A DNA stretch of 64,000 nt from Alkalibacterium indicireducens (lineage in GTDB: Bacteria > Bacillota > Bacilli > Lactobacillales > Carnobacteriaceae_A): assembly GCF_039522005.1 (NCBI RefSeq), contig NZ_BAAADA010000042.1:13516-77515 (forward strand), in the 5' to 3' direction. Each line of letters starts with the position of its first letter. Position 1 is the first letter of the stretch. Below are positions 56,866 through 64,000 of this stretch, piece after piece. The position numbers and the translations under genes are program-made. A model generated the notes under the pieces. That model had not been told where the DNA came from. It made no database searches and worked only from the letters and a program-made list of their open reading frames with translations.

Positions 56866-58863
56866 TTATTTCATTGAAAGATACGTGTTGACAACATTTT
56901 CAGAAGTAAATCCGTAAGCTTCAACAACAGCTTCACCATTACCACTTGCTCCGAATTTGTCGATCGCAAGAATCCTACCTTCAGGTCCAGCATAGCGGTG
57001 CCAGCCGAATGGAGATCCCATTTCGATAGCTACTCTGTTTTTTACAGCAGCTGGAAGAACAGATTCCTTGTACTCATCAGACTGAAGTTCGAACAGATCG
57101 AAACTTGGCATGGAGACTACTGATACATCGTGCCCTTGTGCTTTCAGCTCTTTCTGCGCTTCAACAGCTAATGTTACTTCAGATCCAGTAGCAATCAGGA
57201 TACCATCAGGTGTGTCGCTTTCAGACGGAGAAAGGACATAAGCACCTTTCTTGACATTTTGTCTCGCTGTTTCCTTAGTTCCAGGAAGAACAGGAAGATT
57301 TTGACGAGTCAGCACAAGCATAGTTGGACGGTTAGTTGATGTCACAGCAATTTCCCAAGCTGCAGCTACTTCGTTACCGTCAGCCGGACGAAGAACAGTC
57401 AGATTGTGCATTCCTCTGAAGCTGGATAGCTGTTCTACAGGTTCGTGAGTCGGTCCGTCTTCACCTACGGCAATTGAGTCATGTGTCATGACATAGATAG
57501 CCGGAATTTCAGATAGTGCAGCCAGACGTACCGCTGGTCTCAGATAATCTGTAAAGACGAAAAATGTAGCAACGTAAGATTTCGTTCCCCCATGAAGCAG
57601 GATGCCGTTTAGAGCAGCTGCCATAGCAAATTCTCTTACGCCGTACCAGATGTTGCGTCCGTCATACTGACCAGCCTGGAAGTCTTTAACACCACTGATC
57701 ATAGTCTTGTTCGATCCTGACAAGTCGGCAGATCCACCCCAGAAGTTAGGGACAGCTTCAGCAATAGCATTCAGCACTTTTCCACTGTAGTTACGTGTTG
57801 CATCTGCTCCATCTTCTTCAGAAAATGAAGGCAGTTCAGCATCCCATCCTTCTGGAAGCTCTCCAGATAAAGCCTGGTCGAACTGATTCGCAAGTTCACC
57901 ATTAGCACTGCGGTATTCATCAAGTAGACTGTTCCACTTATCTTCTAGCTCCTGACCTTTATCGATCATGTGCTCTTTGAATCGCTTAGTGACTTCTTCA
58001 GGTACGTAGAAGTCTTCGCCTTCCCAGCCGTATGCTTTCTTAGCAGCTTTTACCCCTTCAGGTCCAAGTGGTGCACCGTGAACATTGTGCGTACCGGCAT
58101 TTGTTGCTCCGAATCCGATGACTGTTTTGATTTCGATAAGTGTTGGTTTATCGGTGGATTCTTTCGCTTTAGTTATTGCAGCATCGATGGCCTCTAAATC
58201 GTTTCCATCTTCAACCAGGATATGTTCCCATCCGTAAGCCTCAAAACGCATACCGACATTTTCAGTGAACGCTTTTGAAGTCGGTCCATCAAGCTGGATA
58301 TCGTTGGAATCGTAAAGCATAATCAGTTTGCCTAATTTCAAGTGACCAGCCAGAGAAGCAGCTTCCTGAGAAACACCTTCCTGAAGGTCTCCGTCTCCAC
58401 ACAGTGCATAAGTATAGTGGTCAACGATGTTATAGTCACCTTTATTATAGGTAGCAGACAGGTGTGCTTCTGCCATTGCCATTCCTACTGCATTAGCTAC
58501 GCCTTGACCTAGAGGACCAGTAGTTGCCTCGACACCATCTGTGATATGCACTTCAGGGTGTCCTGGTGTATTCCCTCCCAATTGACGGAAGTTTTTAAGA
58601 TCATCAATAGACACGTTATAGCCTGATAGATGAAGAAGGCTGTATAAAAGCATAGATCCGTGTCCTGCTGAAAGGACAAAACGGTCTCTATTGAACCATC
58701 TCGAATTTTTCGGATTAGCATTTAAGTGACGGGTCCATAATGTATACGCCATAGGAGCTGCTCCCATAGGTAACCCTGGGTGACCGGAATTGGCTGCCTG
58801 TACTCCATCAATACTTAATGTACGAATCGTATCGACGGCCATTTGATCTGTTTTATCGAACAA
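56866..58863 (-). CDS. tkt: Transketolase
   Basis: 665 residues from TTG 58863 (AAAGGG upstream). Thiamine-diphosphate enzyme: IRTLSIDGVQAANSGHPGLPMGAAPM, the GDGDLQEGVSQEAASLAGHLKLGKLIMLYDSN cofactor block (about 150-185), IKTVIGFGATNAGTHNVHGAPLG, GVREFAMAAALNGILLHGG, THDSIAVGEDGPTHEPVEQLSSFR, and a C-terminal domain. Moves two-carbon units in the pentose phosphate pathway. It is monocistronic by promoter and terminator. Confidence 0.98.
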   Translation of the reverse strand: MFDKTDQMAVDTIRTLSIDGVQAANSGHPGLPMGAAPMAYTLWTRHLNANPKNSRWFNRDRFVLSAGHGSMLLYSLLHLSGYNVSIDDLKNFRQLGGNTPGHPEVHITDGVEATTGPLGQGVANAVGMAMAEAHLSATYNKGDYNIVDHYTYALCGDGDLQEGVSQEAASLAGHLKLGKLIMLYDSNDIQLDGPTSKAFTENVGMRFEAYGWEHILVEDGNDLEAIDAAITKAKESTDKPTLIEIKTVIGFGATNAGTHNVHGAPLGPEGVKAAKKAYGWEGEDFYVPEEVTKRFKEHMIDKGQELEDKWNSLLDEYRSANGELANQFDQALSGELPEGWDAELPSFSEEDGADATRNYSGKVLNAIAEAVPNFWGGSADLSGSNKTMISGVKDFQAGQYDGRNIWYGVREFAMAAALNGILLHGGTKSYVATFFVFTDYLRPAVRLAALSEIPAIYVMTHDSIAVGEDGPTHEPVEQLSSFRGMHNLTVLRPADGNEVAAAWEIAVTSTNRPTMLVLTRQNLPVLPGTKETARQNVKKGAYVLSPSESDTPDGILIATGSEVTLAVEAQKELKAQGHDVSVVSMPSFDLFELQSDEYKESVLPAAVKNRVAIEMGSPFGWHRYAGPEGRILAIDKFGASGNGEAVVEAYGFTSENVVNTYLSMK

Positions 58864-58909
58864 TGAACTTCAACCCTTTCGTTTGTTTAAAATTTAAACT
58901 TACTACATT

Positions 58910-58938
58910 ATTGTACTATTTTTAGCGCTTTAATTCAA
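58910..58938 (-). promoter_or_regulatory. Promoter of tkt
   Basis: Minus-strand TTGAAT (58933-58938), 17 bases, TACAAT (58910-58915), about 47 bases before the TTG. Confidence 0.7.
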
Positions 58939-58969
58939 TCTATTCTGCAGTTATTACGAATATGGCTGT

Positions 58970-59215
58970 TTACTCGTCCCGGCCATGCAAGCCTTTTTCT
59001 TTCTGAATCTCTTTCACTTTATCTGGAGTGACATCATTTCCGTCGGGATCCACAACTTTCATCCCTTCGATCTGATTCTTCATGCCGGACCTGAAAGCTT
59101 GGATATACTCTTCTCTCAGTGCTTTCTGTTCATCTTTTTCTTCCTGAGACAGACCCTCACTTCTTTCTTTTCTAACGAGTTCGTTAATTCTGTCCAGTTT
59201 TTTCTTTTCTAACAT
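58970..59215 (-). CDS. DUF896 family protein (YnzC-like)
   Basis: 81 residues: KLDRINELVRKERSEGLSQEEKDEQKALREEYIQAFRSGMKNQIEGMKVVDPDGNDVTP is the DUF896 hallmark helix-hairpin plus GNDVTP tail. GGAGGATTCT precedes the ATG. In Bacillus ynzC lies in the SOS operon yneA-yneB-ynzC divergent from lexA; here only this gene remains beside lexA, so it may share SOS control. Function unknown. Confidence 0.9.
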   Translation of the reverse strand: MLEKKKLDRINELVRKERSEGLSQEEKDEQKALREEYIQAFRSGMKNQIEGMKVVDPDGNDVTPDKVKEIQKEKGLHGRDE

Positions 59216-59321
59216 AGAATCCTCCTCAGTTCTCTATTCTTGCAAGTCCTACACCTTATATCATAACATTCCTGAATAAAAAGTGGTAGATAAGATTCGG
59301 CTGGAACCTGCTTCCTTTATT

Positions 59322-59383
59322 CGAACATCCGTTTGAATTAGCGTCTGCCCTATGCTATACTGATAACAATAGAACAGTTGTTC
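59322..59383. promoter_or_regulatory. lexA promoter with two LexA (Cheo) boxes
   Basis: Box 1 CGAACATCCGTTTG (59322-59335) overlaps the -35 TTGAAT (59333-59338); -10 TATACT (59356-59361), 17-base spacer; box 2 GAACAGTTGTTC (59372-59383) is a perfect palindrome just after the start of transcription. LexA should repress itself from both sides. Confidence 0.9.
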
Positions 59384-59414
59384 ATATAAATTATTCCGAA
59401 AGTGAGGGTGAGTA

Positions 59415-60047
59415 ATGACCACTAGAGGCCGTAAAGGTGAAAAACAAATTGAAATTCTACAATATATATATAACCAGGTGAAGAAGAAAGGGTATCCTCC
59501 CACTGTGAGAGAAATCGGGATGGCGACAGCTCTCTCTTCAACGTCAACAGTTCACGGACATTTAGCACGTCTTGAAAAAAATGGATTCATCCTAAGAGAC
59601 CCCTCGAAACCAAGAGCGATCGAGTTCACTAAAGCCGGATTGGATAAACTGGGAATAGATGAAGAGGACAAAATACCTCTACTAGGAGTAGTCACTGCCG
59701 GCGAACCTATCCTTGCTATTGAGGAAGCTACAGATTATTTCCCGATTCCAAATGACCTGGAGCTAGACAGAGGCAATCTGTTCATGCTGACTATCCGTGG
59801 AGATAGTATGATGAATGTTGGTATTCTAGACGGCGATCAGGTTATCGTTAGAAAACAGGAAAGTGCAAGTAATGGAGATATTGTCATTGCCATGACTGAA
59901 GATGATGAAGCAACCTGTAAACGATTCTACAAAGAAAAGAATCATATCAGACTTCAGCCCGAAAATGATGCACTTGACCCTATCATCCTTAATGATGTAA
60001 AAATTCTCGGAAAAGTTATTTCTTTATATAGAAGCCATATATTCTAA
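59415..60047 (+). CDS. lexA: LexA repressor
   Basis: 210 residues. N-terminal winged helix (QIEILQYIYNQVKKKGYPPTVREIGMATALSSTSTVHGHLARLEKNGFI), self-cleavage site Ala95-Gly96 in VVTAGEP, catalytic Ser131 (RGDSMMN) and Lys169 (ATCKRFYK). Represses SOS genes until RecA-stimulated cleavage. GAGGGTGAGTA precedes ATG 59415. Confidence 0.98.
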   Translation: MTTRGRKGEKQIEILQYIYNQVKKKGYPPTVREIGMATALSSTSTVHGHLARLEKNGFILRDPSKPRAIEFTKAGLDKLGIDEEDKIPLLGVVTAGEPILAIEEATDYFPIPNDLELDRGNLFMLTIRGDSMMNVGILDGDQVIVRKQESASNGDIVIAMTEDDEATCKRFYKEKNHIRLQPENDALDPIILNDVKILGKVISLYRSHIF

Positions 60048-60050
60048 TAA

Positions 60051-60081
60051 AAAACCCCTTCTCACTCGAGAGGGGGTTTTC
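60051..60081. terminator. Bidirectional terminator between lexA and apt
   Basis: AAAAACCCCTTCTC-ACTC-GAGAGGGGGTTTT; As on the left and Ts on the right suit both genes. Confidence 0.95.
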
Positions 60082-60086
60082 AGTAT

Positions 60087-60599
60087 TTAGTAAGTCATTA
60101 ATTTAAAAATGTCATAGCCTTCAATTTTATCGCGACCTTTTAAATCAGCAAGTTCAATAAAGAATGCCGCACCGACAACTTCTCCACCCAGCTTTTCTAC
60201 AAGTTCGATCGTTGCAGCTATGGTCCCTCCAGTAGCAAGCAGGTCGTCTGTGATCAGCACTTTTTGACCTGGTTTGATCGCATCTTTATGGAGCTGAAGG
60301 ATATCATTGCCGTATTCAAGTCCGTAACTCACTTCGACAGTTTCTCTAGGCAACTTTCCTTTTTTACGGCAGGGTGCAAATCCAATTCCCAGTTCATTGG
60401 CAACAGGACAGCCGACGATGAACCCTCTGGCCTCAGGACCGACGATCATTTCGACCCCTTTTCCTTTAGCGTATTCAACGATCTGTCTGGTTGCTTCTCT
60501 GTAAGCTTCACCATCGGCCATCAGTGGAGAAATATCTCTAAACACAATCCCCCCTTCAGGAAAGTCAGGTACATCAGCAATATATTGTTTAAAATCCAT
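60087..60599 (-). CDS. apt: Adenine phosphoribosyltransferase
   Basis: 170 residues. FPEGGIVFRDISPLMADGEAYR, VGPEARGFIVGCPVA, KKGKLPRETVEVSYGLEYG and the PRPP-binding VLITDDLLATGGTIAATIELVEKLGG. Salvages adenine to AMP. CGGAGGATTATAA precedes ATG. It lies 29 bases after recJ, a usual pair. Confidence 0.98.
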   Translation of the reverse strand: MDFKQYIADVPDFPEGGIVFRDISPLMADGEAYREATRQIVEYAKGKGVEMIVGPEARGFIVGCPVANELGIGFAPCRKKGKLPRETVEVSYGLEYGNDILQLHKDAIKPGQKVLITDDLLATGGTIAATIELVEKLGGEVVGAAFFIELADLKGRDKIEGYDIFKLMTY

Positions 60600-60628
60600 T
60601 TATAATCCTCCGTTATGTTTACACATAC

Positions 60629-62938
60629 TTAGTTTGTGTCATTTATGGCAGTCATCAATTCGTTAAAAGAGCTGTAAACCAATTTTTCTTCAACAGCAAT
60701 CTGTTCCAGCCGTCTTTTATACGTCTTGGTGTCTTCCAGTTTTTTCGGGTCCGGATCGGCAACGACTCTCACCTTTCCATCCTCTATTGTAACAAATTCG
60801 TTCTCTAAAAACACCATTAACATGAATTTAGCGACTTCTTTATCGATGTTGAGCTTAGTCACCAGTTCCCTGGTGTCTTTTGACAGATCGACTGTTTCCT
60901 TTGTTCGCAGCCATTTATACAAAGATGAGAACGTTGAATGTTTCGGCATGCCTTTAAAATAGTACTCATTTGGAGAATAAAGATACAAGTAGAAAGACTG
61001 CTTCACATAATTCCTGTACACAGTCCGGAAAAGTTCGAGTTGGTCTGGAGTATCAACAACAATTATTTTAGTCGTTTTGCTGACCGAATATAACTCAGTG
61101 CTCATGTCCACCAACTGACAGGTAGCTTCTGGATGAATCTGTTCCTGCCACTTATTATATACTGCTTTCTGAAAGAATACATAATGGCCTTCAGAATCGA
61201 GGAACACTTCCGACTTTAAAGTTGACTGGCGTCTGTCGATGGCTATTTTTTCTCTGGATTTGAAGTCGACAGCCTGGATCTGAACCTTTCTGTTTCCATT
61301 CCATTCATTGATCGACACATATCCAGCAATATCTATTTCCGGCTGGGATTTGAACACTTCAAACCAGTCTGAAGCGCCAAATGCGATCATATCCATTTTA
61401 GTATCATTTTTAGTAACGAGCGATTTTAAGTGATCCTGATTCGCCCCTATCAAGCGAGCCCCTTCTGGGACGACAGAAGAAATATTAAATAGAGGTTTTC
61501 TGTTATCTTGGCCAAATGGTCTAAGCTGATCAAGTTCCGTAATCAGGTCGATGGACAGATCTTCCCATTCTGCCGTAACATCAATTGTCAGTTCAGTCTT
61601 CAGTGCCCTATCTCCCGCTAGATTCTTCGCACTTTTCTGGAGTGCGTCGTAGAAGGTTTCCAGATTGGTCAACTCAAGGCTGACACCACAGGCCATTTCG
61701 TGTCCACCAAAATTTCTCAGGAGATGACTGGTCTGCTGCATACAGTCGAACAGATTGAAACCGGACACGCTTCTACCTGAGCCTTTCATTATCCCAGTGT
61801 CCTGGTCAACAGAAAATATGAGAGCTGGTTTTCCAGTCTTTTCAGTCACTTTACTGGCCACGATACCCAGCACCCCTTGATGCCAATTCTCGTCTTTTAA
61901 TACAATAACTTGATCATTTTGCTGTGCATCAACTCTAGATAATGCTTCGCCGGTAATTTGACTGACTATATTTTTTCTTTCACTATTTTTCTCCATCACT
62001 TTTCTACTTAGGTCCTCTGCTTTTTTCTCATCATATGTAGTGAGAAGGTCGACAACCATCGTGGCATCCCCTAAACGTCCTACGGCATTGACAGGAGGAG
62101 CAAGCCTGAAGCCGATCGTTTCTTCATCAATGTCTTCCCTGGAGATTTCAGCTTGTTTTAATAGACTCTGAAGCCCAACTCTCTGGGTCTGTCTGATCAA
62201 CTTCAAGCCGAAGTAAGCGAGCGCCCTGTTTTCATCAGTTAGAGACACTACATCTGCTATCGTTCCGATCATAGCCAGTTCGATCATTTCTTCGGGCAAT
62301 TCTCCAAGAAGGGCGTGCGCTACTTTCAGACTGACACCGGCCCCTGCGAGTTCCTTAAACGGGTAACTGCCTTCAGGATGCTTAGGGTGTACAATGCTGT
62401 AAGCTTGTGGAAGATTTTCCGGGCATTCGTGGTGATCGGTTACGATGACATCGATCCCTAGTTCATTCGCTCTATTAATCGCATCGTGTCCAGCGATCCC
62501 ATTGTCAACAGTCACGATCAGCTCAGTACCTTGTTCAACTAAGCGTTCAAATGCATTGATATTCGGGCCATACCCTTCAACAAACCGATTAGGAATAAAA
62601 TAGTCGACATTCCCCCCGAGCATCTCGATCGCTTCATATAAAATAGTTGTGCTTGTAACTCCGTCCGCATCATAATCGCCATAAATTGTTATTTTCTGAT
62701 GGAGCTCGATGGCTTTCTGAATCCGTTCAATTGTTCTGTCCATATCCTTCAGTTCAAAAGGATCATGAAACCATTCCGCTGTCGGCGTCATAAAGTGACT
62801 GATGTCTTCTTTAGTCGTCAGTCCTCTAGCCATACATAAGCGTATGAAAGTTTTTGACTGGTTCATTTCAGCAGCGAGATCTGAAATTGCCTGATCGTCA
62901 CCGATTGTATTATTTCGCCATATTGTTTCTGCTAGCAC
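60629..62938 (-). CDS. recJ: Single-stranded-DNA-specific exonuclease RecJ
   Basis: 769 residues from GTG 62938 (AGGAG eight bases upstream; GTG 62947 is too close). DHH domain: ITIYGDYDADGVTSTTILYEAI, VTVDNGIAGHDAIN, VIVTDHHECPENLPQA, LAGAGVSLKVAHAL; DHHA1 domain with GSGRSVSGFNLFDCMQQTSHLLRNFGGHEMACG; an OB fold and the longer Gram-positive C-terminal domain. A 5'-3' exonuclease for RecF-path repair and base-excision. Likely cotranscribed with apt. Confidence 0.97.
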   Translation of the reverse strand: MLAETIWRNNTIGDDQAISDLAAEMNQSKTFIRLCMARGLTTKEDISHFMTPTAEWFHDPFELKDMDRTIERIQKAIELHQKITIYGDYDADGVTSTTILYEAIEMLGGNVDYFIPNRFVEGYGPNINAFERLVEQGTELIVTVDNGIAGHDAINRANELGIDVIVTDHHECPENLPQAYSIVHPKHPEGSYPFKELAGAGVSLKVAHALLGELPEEMIELAMIGTIADVVSLTDENRALAYFGLKLIRQTQRVGLQSLLKQAEISREDIDEETIGFRLAPPVNAVGRLGDATMVVDLLTTYDEKKAEDLSRKVMEKNSERKNIVSQITGEALSRVDAQQNDQVIVLKDENWHQGVLGIVASKVTEKTGKPALIFSVDQDTGIMKGSGRSVSGFNLFDCMQQTSHLLRNFGGHEMACGVSLELTNLETFYDALQKSAKNLAGDRALKTELTIDVTAEWEDLSIDLITELDQLRPFGQDNRKPLFNISSVVPEGARLIGANQDHLKSLVTKNDTKMDMIAFGASDWFEVFKSQPEIDIAGYVSINEWNGNRKVQIQAVDFKSREKIAIDRRQSTLKSEVFLDSEGHYVFFQKAVYNKWQEQIHPEATCQLVDMSTELYSVSKTTKIIVVDTPDQLELFRTVYRNYVKQSFYLYLYSPNEYYFKGMPKHSTFSSLYKWLRTKETVDLSKDTRELVTKLNIDKEVAKFMLMVFLENEFVTIEDGKVRVVADPDPKKLEDTKTYKRRLEQIAVEEKLVYSSFNELMTAINDTN

Positions 62939-62982
62939 TCGATTCACTCCTAGTCTGATTCACGTTCCTACATTATAACAGA

Positions 62983-63025
62983 AAAAAACAGACACAATAA
63001 AGGAAGTCTTTACTGCGTCTGTTTC
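62983..63025 (-). terminator. Terminator of the DegV gene
   Basis: AAACAGACGCA (63015-63025 on the minus strand) pairs with TGTGTCTGTTT (62987-62997), followed by TTTTTT. Confidence 0.85.
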
Positions 63026-63037
63026 ATAATATTTCTA

Positions 63038-63901
63038 TTAGTCTAAGATCTGAACGCCAATACCAATCAGACCTGGTCCAGTGTGGACACCCAGTGCTGG
63101 ACTGACTTGATCAAAGAAGAACTGTTCATAATCAGGAAGCTTGGCCTTCAGCTCCTGTCTGATTGCTTCAGCTTCTTTTAGAGCAGTTCTCCCACCGTAA
63201 GCAACTGCCAGATTGTACTTTTTAGCTGTAGAAGCAAACTCTTCAACTAACTGAATAGTTTTGTTCACAGACTTCGCTTTACCTCTAACTTTAGCTACAG
63301 TGTGATAGATCCCATCTTCATTACACGTAATGATCGGTTTGAGGTTCATCATGCTTCCGAGAACTGATTGAACCAGACCGATTCGTCCGCCTTTCTGAAG
63401 GTACTCAAGTGTAGGCACATGAAAGAAAACTTTCGCTTTTTCAATGCCCTTCTGGAGATTAGCCTTGATTGTATCCCATTCTATATCTTTTGCGGCCTGA
63501 AGTGCTGCTTCCACAACAGAAAAACCTGCACCAATACCGATATTTTTAGTATCCAAAACAAATATTTCCAGCCCTTCGTACTGCTCAGCCACAATGCGGA
63601 CCATGTTATTCGTTCCACTCAGTCCACTTGAAATCGTCACGGCAAGTACTTTTTCATATCCTTCTGCCTTGATTTCATCAAACATTCCTTTGATGATTTC
63701 TCCATCAGGAAGAGAAGTCTTTGGTATTTCTTCACTCATTCGGTCATAAACTTCTTCAGCGGTAATGTTTACTTTATCAACATATTCACCGTCTTCAAAA
63801 ATGATCTTCAAAGGAATGACCTTGACATCATATGTCGTACGAATCTGTTCAGGTACATCTGAACCCGAGTCGGTTAATATAGCAATTTTTTGTTTATTCA
63901 T
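63038..63901 (-). CDS. DegV family fatty-acid-binding protein (FakB-like)
   Basis: 287 residues. KIAILTDSGSDVPEQI at the start, then the TSLPDGEIIKGMFDEIKAEGYEKVLAVTISSGLSGTNNMVRI lipid-contact region (about 60-105), FHVPTLEYLQKGGRIGLVQSVLGSMMNLKPII and a C-terminal LGVHTGPGLIGIGV. Relatives hold a fatty acid for phosphorylation by FakA and feed phospholipid synthesis; FakA is not in the window. AGGTAGGGGAAAA precedes ATG 63901. Its promoter should lie in the last 99 bases. Confidence 0.95.
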   Translation of the reverse strand: MNKQKIAILTDSGSDVPEQIRTTYDVKVIPLKIIFEDGEYVDKVNITAEEVYDRMSEEIPKTSLPDGEIIKGMFDEIKAEGYEKVLAVTISSGLSGTNNMVRIVAEQYEGLEIFVLDTKNIGIGAGFSVVEAALQAAKDIEWDTIKANLQKGIEKAKVFFHVPTLEYLQKGGRIGLVQSVLGSMMNLKPIITCNEDGIYHTVAKVRGKAKSVNKTIQLVEEFASTAKKYNLAVAYGGRTALKEAEAIRQELKAKLPDYEQFFFDQVSPALGVHTGPGLIGIGVQILD

Positions 63902-64000
63902 TTTTCCCCTACCTTATCTATAATAGTAATTACCAATTTTTTTGTTTTTTCGTGTTGTTTTAATGCAACTATCGTTGCTCTATCAATTAAAATACAAAAA

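Noticed and set aside
56723..56917. 64-codon plus-strand frame between yneF and tkt
   Set aside because: No Shine-Dalgarno sequence, it crosses the tkt terminator hairpin and runs into tkt on the other strand.
1..64000. CRISPR arrays, insertion sequences, prophage, tRNA or rRNA genes
   Set aside because: No direct-repeat arrays, transposase or integrase frames, or tRNA/rRNA sequences were recognised on reading; the window is core chromosome.

Overview
The window (64 kb, about 43% G+C by eye, one 58-base N gap) reads as chromosomal core sequence from a low-G+C Gram-positive bacterium of the order Lactobacillales, most likely family Carnobacteriaceae and possibly an Alkalibacterium-like genus. 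This is inferred from gene content and order (hisS-aspS under a T-box, hrcA-grpE-dnaK-dnaJ with CIRCE, rimP-nusA-ylxR-ylxQ-infB-rbfA-truB-ribF, polC-proS-rseP-cdsA-uppS-frr-pyrH, tsf-rpsB), from Cheo-type LexA boxes, and from a MutY without iron-sulfur cysteines as known in lactic acid bacteria. No tRNA, rRNA, CRISPR array, prophage or insertion sequence was found. Nearly all genes lie on the minus strand; plus-strand genes are an ArAE-type membrane protein (cut by the left edge), an AraC-family regulator, a cell-wall amidase, a 29-residue peptide, plsC and lexA.

Layout. 1-9 kb is accessory: ArAE protein, an SGNH-like lipid- or wall-facing protein with degraded catalytic blocks, a DUF402 phosphatase, mutY-recX, a three-gene hydrophilic stress cluster (YflT-type protein, a short-chain dehydrogenase broken by a stop codon, an 83-residue protein), an AraC regulator, and a tocopherol-cyclase-like gene overlapping nnrE. 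10-14.3 kb is a T-box-controlled hisS-aspS-nfo operon. 14.5-23 kb holds the amidase, rsh-dtd and a CNNM-mpg-DUF3013-prmA-deoC operon. 23-30 kb is lepA and the heat-shock operon. 30-37.7 kb is the nusA-infB translation operon. 37.9-51.8 kb holds polC, proS, the envelope-lipid genes, frr-pyrH and tsf-rpsB, with a fumarate-reductase-like flavoprotein gene inserted between tsf and pyrH. 52-64 kb holds plsC, a heterodimeric ABC exporter with a palindromic operator in its promoter, yneF, tkt, ynzC, lexA with two SOS boxes, apt, recJ and degV.

No wholly new multigene system is evident. The observations most worth a second look are: an in-frame TAA that separates NusA from an acidic repeat-bearing tail of about 127 codons; a short-chain dehydrogenase with both a nonsense codon and an apparent ATT start; the clusterless MutY; the unlisted 29-residue peptide with a strong ribosome-binding site; the perfect 10-3-10 palindrome filling the ABC-exporter promoter; and the flavoprotein insertion in the rpsB-tsf-pyrH-frr cluster. 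Many starts were moved from the longest open frame to the codon with a Shine-Dalgarno sequence; these are noted per gene.
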